Shown one piece after another: positions 41,730 through 50,494 of a stretch of 64,000 nt of DNA. The notes beneath the pieces are model-generated. The model saw nothing but the letters and a program-made list of their open reading frames with translations, was not told the origin of the DNA and did no database searches. Within the stretch, counting starts at the first letter, position 1. Each line of letters starts with the position of its first letter. The position numbers and the translations under genes were made by a program. Source of the stretch: Gemmatimonadota bacterium (GTDB lineage: Bacteria; Gemmatimonadota; Gemmatimonadetes; Gemmatimonadales; Gemmatimonadaceae); contig PLCA01000003.1 in the NCBI GenBank assembly GCA_003134685.1, positions 243,172-307,171 on the forward strand, in the 5' to 3' direction.

Positions 41730-42698
41730 ATGGTGACCATCAGGAGACTTGGCTACCTCGCGGTCGTCATCGGGTTCGCGCAGGTGGTGTTCGGGGCGAT
41801 CGTCCGGATCACGGGCTCGGGAATGGGTTGTGGCGATCACTGGCCGGATTGCTATGGATCGTTCACGCCCGCGCAGGGCGGATCGAACCTTCTCGTCGAG
41901 ATCTCGCACCGCTATGGCGCCGCCGCGCTGTCGCTCGCGATCGTCGCGCTGGTCGGGGTCGCATGGCTCAAGCGCAACGAGCCTGGCGTTGGCGGAGCGG
42001 GCGGTGTGCTTCGCCCTTCCCTGCTAGCGATCCTGCTCGTGATTGTCGCCGCGCTCTTCGGCGCCGTCACGGTCAAGATGGAGCTGAGTGCATGGGTGGT
42101 GGTCACGCACCTCGCGATTGCGATGTCGCTGCTGGCGGTGCTTGTGATCGTCGTCGTGCGCGCCGGCGGCTTTGGCGCCGGCACGGTGCCCGCTCGCTAT
42201 GCGCGAACCGTGCGCTCGGGCAGAGCGGCCGCGGGACTCACGTTTCTGATACTGGTATTCGGCGCACTGACCGCCAACACCCCGGGCGCGGCGGTCGCGT
42301 GTCAGGGCTTCCCCTGGTGCAGAGGAATTACTGTGAGCGGCGCTCCACTCTACATCCAGGTGACGCACCGAATTCTCGCGGTCCTGCTGCTCGGCCACCT
42401 GATCGGAATCGTCATCGGTGTCCGCAAACGCGGTGAGACCCGAGCCGTCCGCATCGCGGCCTCGACGGCGCTCGGCATCGTGATTCTTCAGGTCCTCGTC
42501 GCGGCGGCGATGGTCGAGATGCATCTGCCTGCGACGCTGCGCTCGCTCCATCAGGCGGTGGGAACGGCGCTCTGGATTTCAGTGGTGGCTCTCGCGGCAC
42601 TAGCAACTGGAACGCACGGCATGACCGACATCGAGCGGATCGTGTACGATTCGCCTTCGAGCGGCGAGTTTGCCACCCCGGAAGGAGTGGCCACCTAA
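41730..42698 (+). CDS. ctaA: Heme A synthase (CtaA/COX15)
   Basis: A 322-residue protein with eight predicted helices. Signatures: GFAQVVFGAIVRITGSGMGCGDHWPDC is reduced here to the diagnostic GSGMGCGDHWPDCYGSF block; conserved heme-ligand His residues occur in EISHRYGAAA, VVTHLAIAMS, QVTHRILAVL and SLHQAVGTAL. A second Cys pair is in VACQGFPWCRG. CtaA oxidises the methyl group of heme O to the formyl of heme A for aa3-type oxidases. It sits between a copper-tail protein and ctaB and is directly followed by ctaB. Confidence 0.94.
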   Translation: MVTIRRLGYLAVVIGFAQVVFGAIVRITGSGMGCGDHWPDCYGSFTPAQGGSNLLVEISHRYGAAALSLAIVALVGVAWLKRNEPGVGGAGGVLRPSLLAILLVIVAALFGAVTVKMELSAWVVVTHLAIAMSLLAVLVIVVVRAGGFGAGTVPARYARTVRSGRAAAGLTFLILVFGALTANTPGAAVACQGFPWCRGITVSGAPLYIQVTHRILAVLLLGHLIGIVIGVRKRGETRAVRIAASTALGIVILQVLVAAAMVEMHLPATLRSLHQAVGTALWISVVALAALATGTHGMTDIERIVYDSPSSGEFATPEGVAT

Positions 42699-43592
42699 AT
42701 GGACAGCTCGGCACGCGAACAGACGCAGCCCTCGCTGCTGCGCGACATGGTGATGCTGACCAAGCCGCGCATCATCTCGCTGCTGCTCGTCACGACCATT
42801 GCTCCGATGTTCGTCGCCGGAAATCCGGGGTGGCTGCTCGTGCTCATCGTACTGGTTGGCGGCTACCTCATGGCGGGCGGCGCGAACGCGGTCAACATGT
42901 ATCTCGACCGCGACATCGACACGCAGATGTCCCGCACGCGGCTGCGCCCGATTCCGAGCGGGCGCATGGGTCCAAAGTCGGTGCTCGCGTTCGGAGTCGC
43001 TCTCGCTACCGCCGCGACGTTTCTGCTCGCCCGATTCACGAACGTGCTGACGGCGCTGCTCGCGCTGGGCGGATTCTACTTCTACATCTTCGTCTATACC
43101 GGCTGGCTCAAACGAACGACGCCGCAGAACATCGTGATCGGTGGGGCCGCCGGGGCATTTCCTCCGCTCGTTGGCTGGGCCGCCATGACGGGCACGCTCG
43201 ACCTGACCGCGGTCTATCTCTTCCTCATCATCTTCTACTGGACGCCGCCCCACTTCTGGGCGCTCGCGCTGCTCAAGCAGAAAGACTACGGGCGGGCGGG
43301 CATTCCGATGGCCCCGCTGGTATGGGGTGAGCGCGAGACGATGCGACAGATGCTGTGGTACAACCTGATTCTCATCGCGCTCACGCTGCTGCCATTCGCC
43401 TTCGGCGCGTTCGGCATCATTTATTTCATCTCCGCGTTCGCGCTCGGCGCGATTCTGCTGGCGGGAGTCATTAGAGTGAGCAGGAGCGCCGATTGGACGA
43501 AACCGGCGTGGTGGGTTTACAAGTATTCGCTGCTATACCTCGCGCTTCTCTTTCTGGCGATGGTAATCGACCGCAAGGTGCTGGGAACGTGA
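42699..43592 (+). CDS. ctaB: Protoheme IX farnesyltransferase (heme O synthase, CtaB)
   Basis: A 297-residue UbiA-family prenyltransferase. The Asp-rich motif is NMYLDRDIDTQMSRTRLRPI (about 65-85), and the second conserved region FYFYIFVYTGWLKRTTPQNI, with FYWTPPHFWALALLKQKDYG. CtaB attaches farnesyl to heme B to give heme O, the substrate of CtaA. ATG 42699 follows the ctaA stop with no gap, and its own stop overlaps the next gene's GTG. Confidence 0.96.
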   Translation: MDSSAREQTQPSLLRDMVMLTKPRIISLLLVTTIAPMFVAGNPGWLLVLIVLVGGYLMAGGANAVNMYLDRDIDTQMSRTRLRPIPSGRMGPKSVLAFGVALATAATFLLARFTNVLTALLALGGFYFYIFVYTGWLKRTTPQNIVIGGAAGAFPPLVGWAAMTGTLDLTAVYLFLIIFYWTPPHFWALALLKQKDYGRAGIPMAPLVWGERETMRQMLWYNLILIALTLLPFAFGAFGIIYFISAFALGAILLAGVIRVSRSADWTKPAWWVYKYSLLYLALLFLAMVIDRKVLGT

Positions 43593-45421
43593 CGGCCCCT
43601 ACTCCCTTCGCGGTTTCGGCGCAGCGCCCAACACCACGGGAACAGCCGCCCGTTACATCGCCTCGCCCGCTCGGACGACTGCTGCCGAGAATTCGCCCGT
43701 ACTTGTGGCGGTTGACGGTGGCGTTCGTGTGCCTCGTCGCGAGCGCCAGCATCGCGCTGGCATTCCCTCAGATCGTGCGCCACCTGCTGGACGCGGCATT
43801 CATCGACACGGACGCCGGACTTCTGAACAAGATCGCGCTCGGACTGCTCGGTCTGTTCGCGATTCAGGCGGTGCTCAACTTCGTCCAGGTCTATTTCCTG
43901 ACGTCCACCTCGGAGCTGGTGATCGCGCAGCTCCGCGAAGATCTCTTCGCGCATCTGGTCCGGCTGTCACCCGGATTTTTCACGGAGCGGAGAACCGGCG
44001 AGCTAACCAGCCGTCTCTCGGCCGACACGACGGTGCTGCAAACAGTTCTCAGCTACAATCTCTCGGAGTTCGCGAGGCAGACGCTGTTCCTGATCGGTGG
44101 GATTGCCTTGCTGATTTTCACGGACAGCCGCCTCACGGCGACGACGCTCGCCGTCGTCCCGCTCGTGGTCGGAGCGGCCGTGGTTTTTGGACGCGCCCTC
44201 CGAAAGGCCAGCACCGGCGTGCAGGACCGGATCGCCGAGGCAACGGGCACGGCGGACGAAGCGTTCTCCCAGATCAGGACTGTCCAGAGCTACACGGCGG
44301 AAGCCGAGGAAGTGCGCAGATACGGCGCGCATCTTCATCAGGTGATCGACGCGGCGATCCGGCGCGCGAAGATTCGCGGAACGTTTTTCGGAATACTCAC
44401 GTTCTGCGGATTCGGCGGCGTCGTCGCTGTGCTGTGGCAGGGAGGGCGCCAGGTGCTGGCGGGGAATCTCACGGCCGGCGCTCTCGTCTCCTTTCTCCTT
44501 TATGCGCTCTATGTGGCGGGAGCGGTTGGCTCGCTGGCCTCACTCTTCGGCGCGTATCAGGAAGCGGTTGGCGCCGCGCGGCGCGTGTTCGACCTGCTCG
44601 AGACGGTGTCTTCGGTGAAGGATCCGGCGAGGCCGCTCAGGCTTCCGCGTCCTTTGCGCGGCGAGATCGTGATGGACAACGTCACTTTCAACTACAATCC
44701 GGCGCTGCCGGAAGTGCTGCAGGGCGTGTCGCTCAGGATCGGGGCGGGCGAAGTGGTCGCGCTGGTTGGCCCGAGCGGGGCCGGCAAGACGACGGTCGCA
44801 TCGCTGCTGCCGCGATTCTGGGACGTCGCTTCGGGCCGGATCACGTTCGATGGGATCGACATCCGCGATCTCTCGCTGTCAGAGCTCCGCGGCGCGATCG
44901 GGATCGTGCCGCAGGAACCGACGCTCTTCAGCGGAACCATCCGCGAGAACATCGCCTATGCGGCGATCGGCGCGGATGGATCCCGCCCCAGCGAGGAATC
45001 GATTCATGCCGCGGCAAAGGCGGCGCACGCGGTCGAGTTCATCGAGCGGCTGCCCAAAGGATTCGACACGCTAGTGGGCGAGCGCGGCGTCAAGCTATCG
45101 GGCGGTCAGCGTCAGCGGATCGCGATCGCGAGGGTGTTCCTTAAGAATCCGGCGCTCGTGATCCTGGATGAAGCGACATCCAGTCTGGACACCGAGAGTG
45201 AAAGGCTGGTCGAGGAGGCGATGGAGGACCTGCTCCGCCAACGCTCGACGCTCATCATCGCCCACCGCCTGAGCACAGTGCTGCGCGCTGACAGGCTGGT
45301 CGTGATCGATCGCGGCGTGATCGTCGAAGAGGGGAGCCACCAGGACCTTCTTGCATCCGAGGGAGTCTACTCCCGTCTTTACCGCGGCCAGTTCAGGCCG
45401 GGGGATGCCCTCGTCGGGTAA
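43589..45421 (+). CDS. ABC exporter, fused permease and ATPase (MsbA-like)
   Basis: 610 residues from GTG 43589, overlapping the ctaB stop (GTGA). Six helices form the exporter membrane domain (about 35-330). The nucleotide-binding domain has Walker A GPSGAGKTTVASLL, Q-loop GIVPQEPTLFSGTIRENIAY, signature LSGGQRQRIAIARVF, Walker B LVILDEATSSLDTE and the switch His in IIAHRLSTVLRADR. Half-size exporters like this dimerise. Candidate substrates are lipids, peptides or drugs; the position after the heme A genes does not settle it. Confidence 0.92.
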   Translation: MTAPTPFAVSAQRPTPREQPPVTSPRPLGRLLPRIRPYLWRLTVAFVCLVASASIALAFPQIVRHLLDAAFIDTDAGLLNKIALGLLGLFAIQAVLNFVQVYFLTSTSELVIAQLREDLFAHLVRLSPGFFTERRTGELTSRLSADTTVLQTVLSYNLSEFARQTLFLIGGIALLIFTDSRLTATTLAVVPLVVGAAVVFGRALRKASTGVQDRIAEATGTADEAFSQIRTVQSYTAEAEEVRRYGAHLHQVIDAAIRRAKIRGTFFGILTFCGFGGVVAVLWQGGRQVLAGNLTAGALVSFLLYALYVAGAVGSLASLFGAYQEAVGAARRVFDLLETVSSVKDPARPLRLPRPLRGEIVMDNVTFNYNPALPEVLQGVSLRIGAGEVVALVGPSGAGKTTVASLLPRFWDVASGRITFDGIDIRDLSLSELRGAIGIVPQEPTLFSGTIRENIAYAAIGADGSRPSEESIHAAAKAAHAVEFIERLPKGFDTLVGERGVKLSGGQRQRIAIARVFLKNPALVILDEATSSLDTESERLVEEAMEDLLRQRSTLIIAHRLSTVLRADRLVVIDRGVIVEEGSHQDLLASEGVYSRLYRGQFRPGDALVG

Positions 45422-45444
45422 AGCGGTTAAAGAAAAGGCGCGGA

Positions 45445-46404
45445 CTAGTCGCGCTGCAGCGGCGGCGGCGGGCCCGTTGTGGTGGGAGCGCCAAGTATGG
45501 TGGGAGTGCTGGACGCCGTCGGAAGGATCGGAACGGCGGGAGTGCTCGAAGCGGGATGCGCGCTGTCGGCCGCCGCTGGAGTGGGCACGGCGGGCGTGGC
45601 CCGTCGGATTCGGAAAGCGACGTTCGCCTGCAGCCCTGCCCCGACGGTCACGCTGTCATCCATGTATCCGAGGCTCGGGTGCCAGGCGCGAATGCGGTAT
45701 CTGCCGGGCGGAATGCCGTCGATGCTGAATGTCCCGTTCGCGGCTGTCTGCGCGTAATAGGGATGATCGAGCACCGCAATCCACGCGTGAGTCCACGGAT
45801 GCTGTTCGCACACGACCTCGATCTCGGCGGCCTCCTTGAACCGATCGACGGGTACTACCTCTCCATCGTCGTTGAACGGTGCCACGGCCGCAATCTCGCC
45901 GGTACCGACGTTGATGAAGCGGTTGGTATGCAGTGTCCGGTCATCGTTGCCGACGTTCAGCGTGCTGTTGGTCGAGATCACCTGCACGAACGGGTCGAGC
46001 GTACAACCGTCGTTCGTCAGGTCAAAACGGCGCTCGAGCGGAAAGCCCTTCCCGCTCCGGATGTCGGTCAGCCAGACGACGGCTCCGCCGACTCGCGTCC
46101 CGGAGAGAGTGATGGTCTTCTGCACGAGCGAGTTGCCGCACACTTTCTGATCGGTCGACGGGCGGACGATCTCGGCTACCGGTGCAGTTCCCTCGAAGTC
46201 GACGGTCCCCGTGATCGTGCCGCCGGCAGCAACGGATACGATCTTGTACGGTTCAGCAGCAGGCGCGATGACCGCGGGCCGCGGAGCAACGCCATCTCCA
46301 GGAGCGCGCGGGCCTTTTCGGCCATGCGCTGAGGCGGTATCGTCGTGCGAGCACGCGAGGACGACAAGGCAAACTATCGTGAAGCCGACGAACCGGCGGA
46401 GCAT
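45445..46404 (-). CDS. Cupredoxin-like/carboxypeptidase-regulatory-like lipoprotein
   Basis: A 319-residue protein with lipobox VVLACSHDD (Cys18). After a Pro/Ala-rich linker, residues 60-175 form a beta domain with GTITGTVDFEGTAP, CGNSLVQKTITLSGTRVGGA and VVWLTDIRSGKG. Residues 140-215 hold His/Cys residues arranged as in cupredoxin-like folds: TLHTNRFINVGTG and EVVCEQHPWTHAWIAVLDHP. A carboxypeptidase-regulatory-like beta-sandwich follows (GTFSIDGIPPGRYRIRAWHP). The last 60 residues are Pro/Thr/Ala-rich. Such proteins occur near respiratory genes in this phylum and may bind copper; that is inference. Confidence 0.7.
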   Translation of the reverse strand: MLRRFVGFTIVCLVVLACSHDDTASAHGRKGPRAPGDGVAPRPAVIAPAAEPYKIVSVAAGGTITGTVDFEGTAPVAEIVRPSTDQKVCGNSLVQKTITLSGTRVGGAVVWLTDIRSGKGFPLERRFDLTNDGCTLDPFVQVISTNSTLNVGNDDRTLHTNRFINVGTGEIAAVAPFNDDGEVVPVDRFKEAAEIEVVCEQHPWTHAWIAVLDHPYYAQTAANGTFSIDGIPPGRYRIRAWHPSLGYMDDSVTVGAGLQANVAFRIRRATPAVPTPAAADSAHPASSTPAVPILPTASSTPTILGAPTTTGPPPPLQRD

Positions 46405-46533
46405 TTATGTCGAGCCGAAGTGAAAGTTCGCGTGGTGAAGCGGCAATCGATCGAAGTGAAGGTTCGCTTGTTGAAATGGCAAGCGATGTGCCGTCGAAGG
46501 CTGCGTGGGTTCCATTCCTCATGGCTCCGGCGC

Positions 46534-48216
46534 TTACTTCGCCTCGTAGACGCGCTTTCCTCCGATCCAGGTGGAAATTACACGAGTCCCCAGGATTTCG
46601 GTGTCTGGTACCTGCATGATGTCGCGGTCCAGGATCACGAAATCGGCGTATTTGCCGGGCGTGAGCGAGCCCAGGATCGATTCCTGGAACCCGGCGTAGG
46701 CGGGCCAGATTGTCATGGACTGAAGAGCTTCTTCACGCGTCATCTTTTGCTCGGGATACCAACCACCCGCCGGCATGTTGGACGGATCCTGCCGGGTCAC
46801 CGCGGCGTGAAAAGTAAGGAGGGGATTCACTTCTTCGACCGGAAAGTCGGTCCCGTTCGGAATCACGACGCCGGTGTTGAGCAGTGATCTCCACGCATAC
46901 GCTCCGCGAATTCGCTGCGGCCCCACGCGGGTTTCTGCCCACCGCATGTCGCTCGTCTGGTGCGTGGCCTGCATCGAGGGGATCACTCCGAGCCTGGCGA
47001 AGCGCGGAATGTCTTCCGGGCTCAGAATCTGCGCATGCTCGATCCGAAAGCGGTGATCGGCTGTCGGAACTTTCTTCAGCGCCGAGTCGAAGGCGTCGAG
47101 CACGATGCGATTGCCCCGATCTCCGATGGCGTGCACGTTCACCTGGAAACCGCTGCGGAGCGCGGTCTCCGCCCACGCTTCGATGTGCTCGGGCCTGGAG
47201 AGCAGCAGCCCGGAGTTGGAAGGCTCGTCGCTATACGGCGCGAGCAGAGCCGCACCACGCGACCCAAGGGCGCCGTCGGCGTAGAGCTTGATCGCGCGGA
47301 TCCAGAGGTGTCCGTCGTAGAGCGCGCTCTGCGGACCGCGCCGGATGTACGGATTTCCAAGTGCCGCCGTCGACCCGGGCTCGCCCGGATCGCTCAGCAT
47401 CACGTAGTTGCGCAGGTTGTAGTTTCCCGCCTTCGCCAGCTCCTCGAAAATCCCGATCGTCTCGGCGTCTTCTCCGGGATCGTGAATGCCCGTCAGTCCC
47501 AGGCGGTTGGCCTCCGCGATCGCGGCGAGGATCGCCCTCCGGGTGTCGGCGCGGGTGGCGGCGGGAATCGCGCGGTCGATCAGGCCGTTCGCATTGTCGA
47601 CGAAGACGCCTGACGGCGCGCCGGAGGCAAGCCTCACGATCCGTCCACCCGAGGGATCGGCGGTCGCCGCGGTGACATGCGCCAGCTCCATCGCTTTCGC
47701 GTTCGCGAGCAGAGCGTGACCGTCGATGCGCGTGAGCACGACCGGATTGTTCGGGAAGGCGCGCGTGAGCTCCTCGTGCGTCGGAAATTCCCTGCTCGGC
47801 CAAAGGTTCTGGTCCCAGCCCCTGCCCTGGATCCATACGCCCGGCCTCACATCCTTTGCCCACGCTTTGACGCGAGCGATCACTTCATCGTACGACGTGG
47901 ATCCGGCGACATTTACCCGCTGCAGCATGTTGCCGAGGCTGAGCAGGTGGGCGTGGGCGTCCACGATTCCCGGAACGACGGTGGCGCCGTGCAAGTCGAT
48001 GACCATAGCGGAAGGACCGGCCAGAACCTTCGCTTCAGCGTCGGACCCGACGAAGAGGACACGGCCGCCGCGAGCCGCCAGGGCGGAAGCGTGTGGCCGC
48101 GCGTTGTCGACCGTGTAGATCTTTCCGTTAGTGAGAACCAGATCTGCGGACCCCTGGGCTGCGAGCGCTGCCGGTGCAAGCGCGACAAGCGCAAAGTAGG
48201 TTGAGAGATGTTTCAT
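46534..48216 (-). CDS. Secreted amidohydrolase (YtcJ-like)
   Basis: About 560 residues from ATG 48216; the open frame extends upstream without signals. A signal peptide ends LAA, followed by Gln21. The amidohydrolase metal sites are visible: the HxH motif in VVPGIVDAHAHLLSLG, DGHALLANAKAM, and VNVHAIGDRGNR with FRIEHAQILSPEDI, plus Asp in IPNGTDFPVEEVNPL. This is the Amidohydro_3 (YtcJ/NfdA-like) family, acting on amides or N-formyl groups. The substrate is unknown. Confidence 0.92.
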   Translation of the reverse strand: MKHLSTYFALVALAPAALAAQGSADLVLTNGKIYTVDNARPHASALAARGGRVLFVGSDAEAKVLAGPSAMVIDLHGATVVPGIVDAHAHLLSLGNMLQRVNVAGSTSYDEVIARVKAWAKDVRPGVWIQGRGWDQNLWPSREFPTHEELTRAFPNNPVVLTRIDGHALLANAKAMELAHVTAATADPSGGRIVRLASGAPSGVFVDNANGLIDRAIPAATRADTRRAILAAIAEANRLGLTGIHDPGEDAETIGIFEELAKAGNYNLRNYVMLSDPGEPGSTAALGNPYIRRGPQSALYDGHLWIRAIKLYADGALGSRGAALLAPYSDEPSNSGLLLSRPEHIEAWAETALRSGFQVNVHAIGDRGNRIVLDAFDSALKKVPTADHRFRIEHAQILSPEDIPRFARLGVIPSMQATHQTSDMRWAETRVGPQRIRGAYAWRSLLNTGVVIPNGTDFPVEEVNPLLTFHAAVTRQDPSNMPAGGWYPEQKMTREEALQSMTIWPAYAGFQESILGSLTPGKYADFVILDRDIMQVPDTEILGTRVISTWIGGKRVYEAK

Positions 48217-48323
48217 GGGGCCGGAGTTTGCGGGGTCGACCGCTCGGACACAAGGAGCGACGCACGGGTTGCGGCGTTCACGGCGCCGACACACCGCGCT
48301 TCTCACGCTCGGACGCGTTTGTC

Positions 48324-49310
48324 GTGCGCTTGAATCGTCGCGCGCTTAGCCAGATTGGGTTCGCGCTCCTCGCTGCCTGCGCGCATCTACCCTCGCAGCC
48401 GCGCGTGCCGCCGGCGTACTGGGGTTTTACCGGACCCTGGGACCCGAATAGCGACGCATCCGTCGAGGCGCATGCCTCGAGCCTCGAGCGAGTCATCACC
48501 GGCTGGATCGCGCTCGACACTGCCAGCTTTCGCCCGGTCAAGCTGTATCCCGACAGCATCGGGAAGCACCCGGTGGTTGCGCCGCGCGCGATGGCGCTCA
48601 TCACCACCTACGTCGGCAGTCGCTTTCATCCCGAAGTAATCCGCGGACTCGGCGAAGACGCGCAGGTGTCGGCGCTGACGGCGGGAGCAATCGCGTCGCT
48701 CATCGACTCGGGCGGATATCACGGAGTCGTGATCGACTTCGAGGGAATGACGCCTCGCGATCTGGACCAGCTGCTGACAGTCACGAAGGCGGTGGCTGAC
48801 TCCGTGCGCGCGCACGGCGTCTCCATGGTCGTCATCGCGGTTCCGGCGGGGGACACCGCCGCCTATCCTGCCGCGCTTCTCCTGCAGTCCGCGGATCTCA
48901 TCATGCCCGTGCTGTACGACCAGCACTGGGCCACCTCCCCGCCTGGTCCTATCGCGGCTGTGGACTGGGTCAACCGCAACCTCGGCACGCGTGTGGCCGA
49001 AGTCGGAGCGGCGAGGATCGTCGCCGCATTTCCGCTCTACGGCTATCGGTGGCGCCGAAGCGCGGCGACGGAGGTCATCAGCTACGACGACGCGCGGCGA
49101 CTTGCGACGACGACCAACACGCCGCTCACTCGCGACCATGCATCGGCGACGCTCCACGCGCTCTCGCCCGAAGGCTGGGAGATCTGGGTGAGCGACCACG
49201 TGCTCCTGGAGACCCTCGTGCGCGAGGCGAGGGAGCTGGGCGTGACCACGTTTGCTCTGTGGCGACTCGGACTCGAAGACCCGGCAGTATGGGACGTCAT
49301 CGGCCGCTAG
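48324..49310 (+). CDS. GH18-like (chitinase/YaaH fold) lipoprotein
   Basis: About 328 residues from GTG 48324 (TTG 48330 is an alternative). A lipoprotein leader ends FALLAACAHL. The TIM-barrel features of glycoside hydrolase family 18 are present: VITGWIALDTASF, GYHGVVIDFEGMTPRDLDQL with the DxxxDxE-like region reduced to VIDFEG, SADLIMPVLYDQHWATSPPG and AARIVAAFPLYGYRW. The acid Glu of DFEG is kept, so hydrolase activity is possible. YaaH-like members act on peptidoglycan. It is divergent from the amidohydrolase and convergent (4-bp overlap) with the M24 peptidase. Confidence 0.8.
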   Translation: MRLNRRALSQIGFALLAACAHLPSQPRVPPAYWGFTGPWDPNSDASVEAHASSLERVITGWIALDTASFRPVKLYPDSIGKHPVVAPRAMALITTYVGSRFHPEVIRGLGEDAQVSALTAGAIASLIDSGGYHGVVIDFEGMTPRDLDQLLTVTKAVADSVRAHGVSMVVIAVPAGDTAAYPAALLLQSADLIMPVLYDQHWATSPPGPIAAVDWVNRNLGTRVAEVGAARIVAAFPLYGYRWRRSAATEVISYDDARRLATTTNTPLTRDHASATLHALSPEGWEIWVSDHVLLETLVREARELGVTTFALWRLGLEDPAVWDVIGR

Positions 49311-50485
49311 ACGATCAGCAGATCCTTCTGATAGTCGGATGGCGTGATGAGAAGGCCGTCCGCGCCGATGAACCCGTTGACCTCGCTGCGCATTCCGACG
49401 TCTCCGGCGAGGTAAATGCCCGGCTCGATCGAGAAGCCCACGCCCGGGATGAGAGTGCGCTCCTCGCGCGTTTCCAGGTTGTCGATGTGCGGACCGGAGC
49501 CGTGCAGATCACGCGGGTCGATCGAATGGCCCGTGCGGTGGATGAAGAATTCGCCATAGCCGCGCTTAGTGATCACTTCCCGGGCGGCGTCGTCAACTTC
49601 GCCGCCCCGCACCGGTTCGTGCGCGCCGATTCGCTGCCTCAGTAGCGAGATCGCAGCGTCGCGCCCATCGCGCACCGCCAGCCAAATGCTCTTGTCGCGA
49701 TCGCTCGGCGGGCCGAGCGATCCCATCCAGGTCTGATCGGCGAAGACTCCGGCCTTTTCGCGCGCCCACAGGTCCACCAGAAGGATGTCGCCGCGATTGA
49801 TCGTGGCCGATTTGTCAGCGGTCGGCTCGTAGTGGGGATTTGCTGCGTTCGGACCGATCGCGACGATGGGTCCGTGATCGGTCTCCAGTCCCCCCGCTGC
49901 GAATTTCTCCCTGATCCAGCTCTGAAGCGCGTATTCGGTTAGCGGAGACGCACTATCGGCGCGGCTTCCCGCGAGGCGAATCGCTTGCTCGCCGATCGTC
50001 GCCACGAGCCGGGCCGCTCGCTCATGTGATGCGCGGTGCTTATCGCTCCACACCGCGTAGAACGCGGAGACGAGATCGGCGGATGTTACGACGGTCGCGC
50101 CGGCGTTTCGAACCATCTCGAGCACCCCCGCTGGAACGCGGTCGAGATATGGAACGGCGTCGCCGGGCGAGTACTCCATCGCCACCCGCTTTCCCTTGAG
50201 CAGCTCGGCGAGCAGTGATTCCAGCAGGCGCCAGCTGCTGTACTTCTCCTTGCGCCATTTTGCCGGCCATCCGGCCCATGGACCCTGCTCGATCGCGTGG
50301 GTGATCGCTACCGGCGCTCCCTGGCGAGGGATGTAGACGAAGAATCTGCGCGTGGTCATCCCGGGCAGCTCGAGCATGCCCACCGCCACGGGATTCAGGC
50401 CGTGGAAATCGTAAAGGAGCCAGCCATCGAGCCCGGCTCGGTCGAGCGCGGACTGGAGCGCGGGCAGAGATTCAGGCTTCAGCAC
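49307..50485 (-). CDS. M24-family metallopeptidase (Xaa-Pro aminopeptidase-like)
   Basis: 392 residues from GTG 50485. The N-terminal creatinase-like domain begins ALQSALDRAGLDGWLLYDFH. The pita-bread catalytic domain has the metal ligands in order: Asp in GDILLVDLWAREKAGVFADQ (two Asp), His in FFIHRTGHSIDPRDLHG, and Glu in GVGFSIEPGIYLAG followed by a final Glu in MRSEVNGFI. Xaa-Pro peptidases remove N-terminal residues ahead of proline. There is no signal peptide, so it is cytoplasmic. Confidence 0.92.
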   Translation of the reverse strand: MLKPESLPALQSALDRAGLDGWLLYDFHGLNPVAVGMLELPGMTTRRFFVYIPRQGAPVAITHAIEQGPWAGWPAKWRKEKYSSWRLLESLLAELLKGKRVAMEYSPGDAVPYLDRVPAGVLEMVRNAGATVVTSADLVSAFYAVWSDKHRASHERAARLVATIGEQAIRLAGSRADSASPLTEYALQSWIREKFAAGGLETDHGPIVAIGPNAANPHYEPTADKSATINRGDILLVDLWAREKAGVFADQTWMGSLGPPSDRDKSIWLAVRDGRDAAISLLRQRIGAHEPVRGGEVDDAAREVITKRGYGEFFIHRTGHSIDPRDLHGSGPHIDNLETREERTLIPGVGFSIEPGIYLAGDVGMRSEVNGFIGADGLLITPSDYQKDLLIV

Positions 50486-50494
50486 CGCGCGCGT

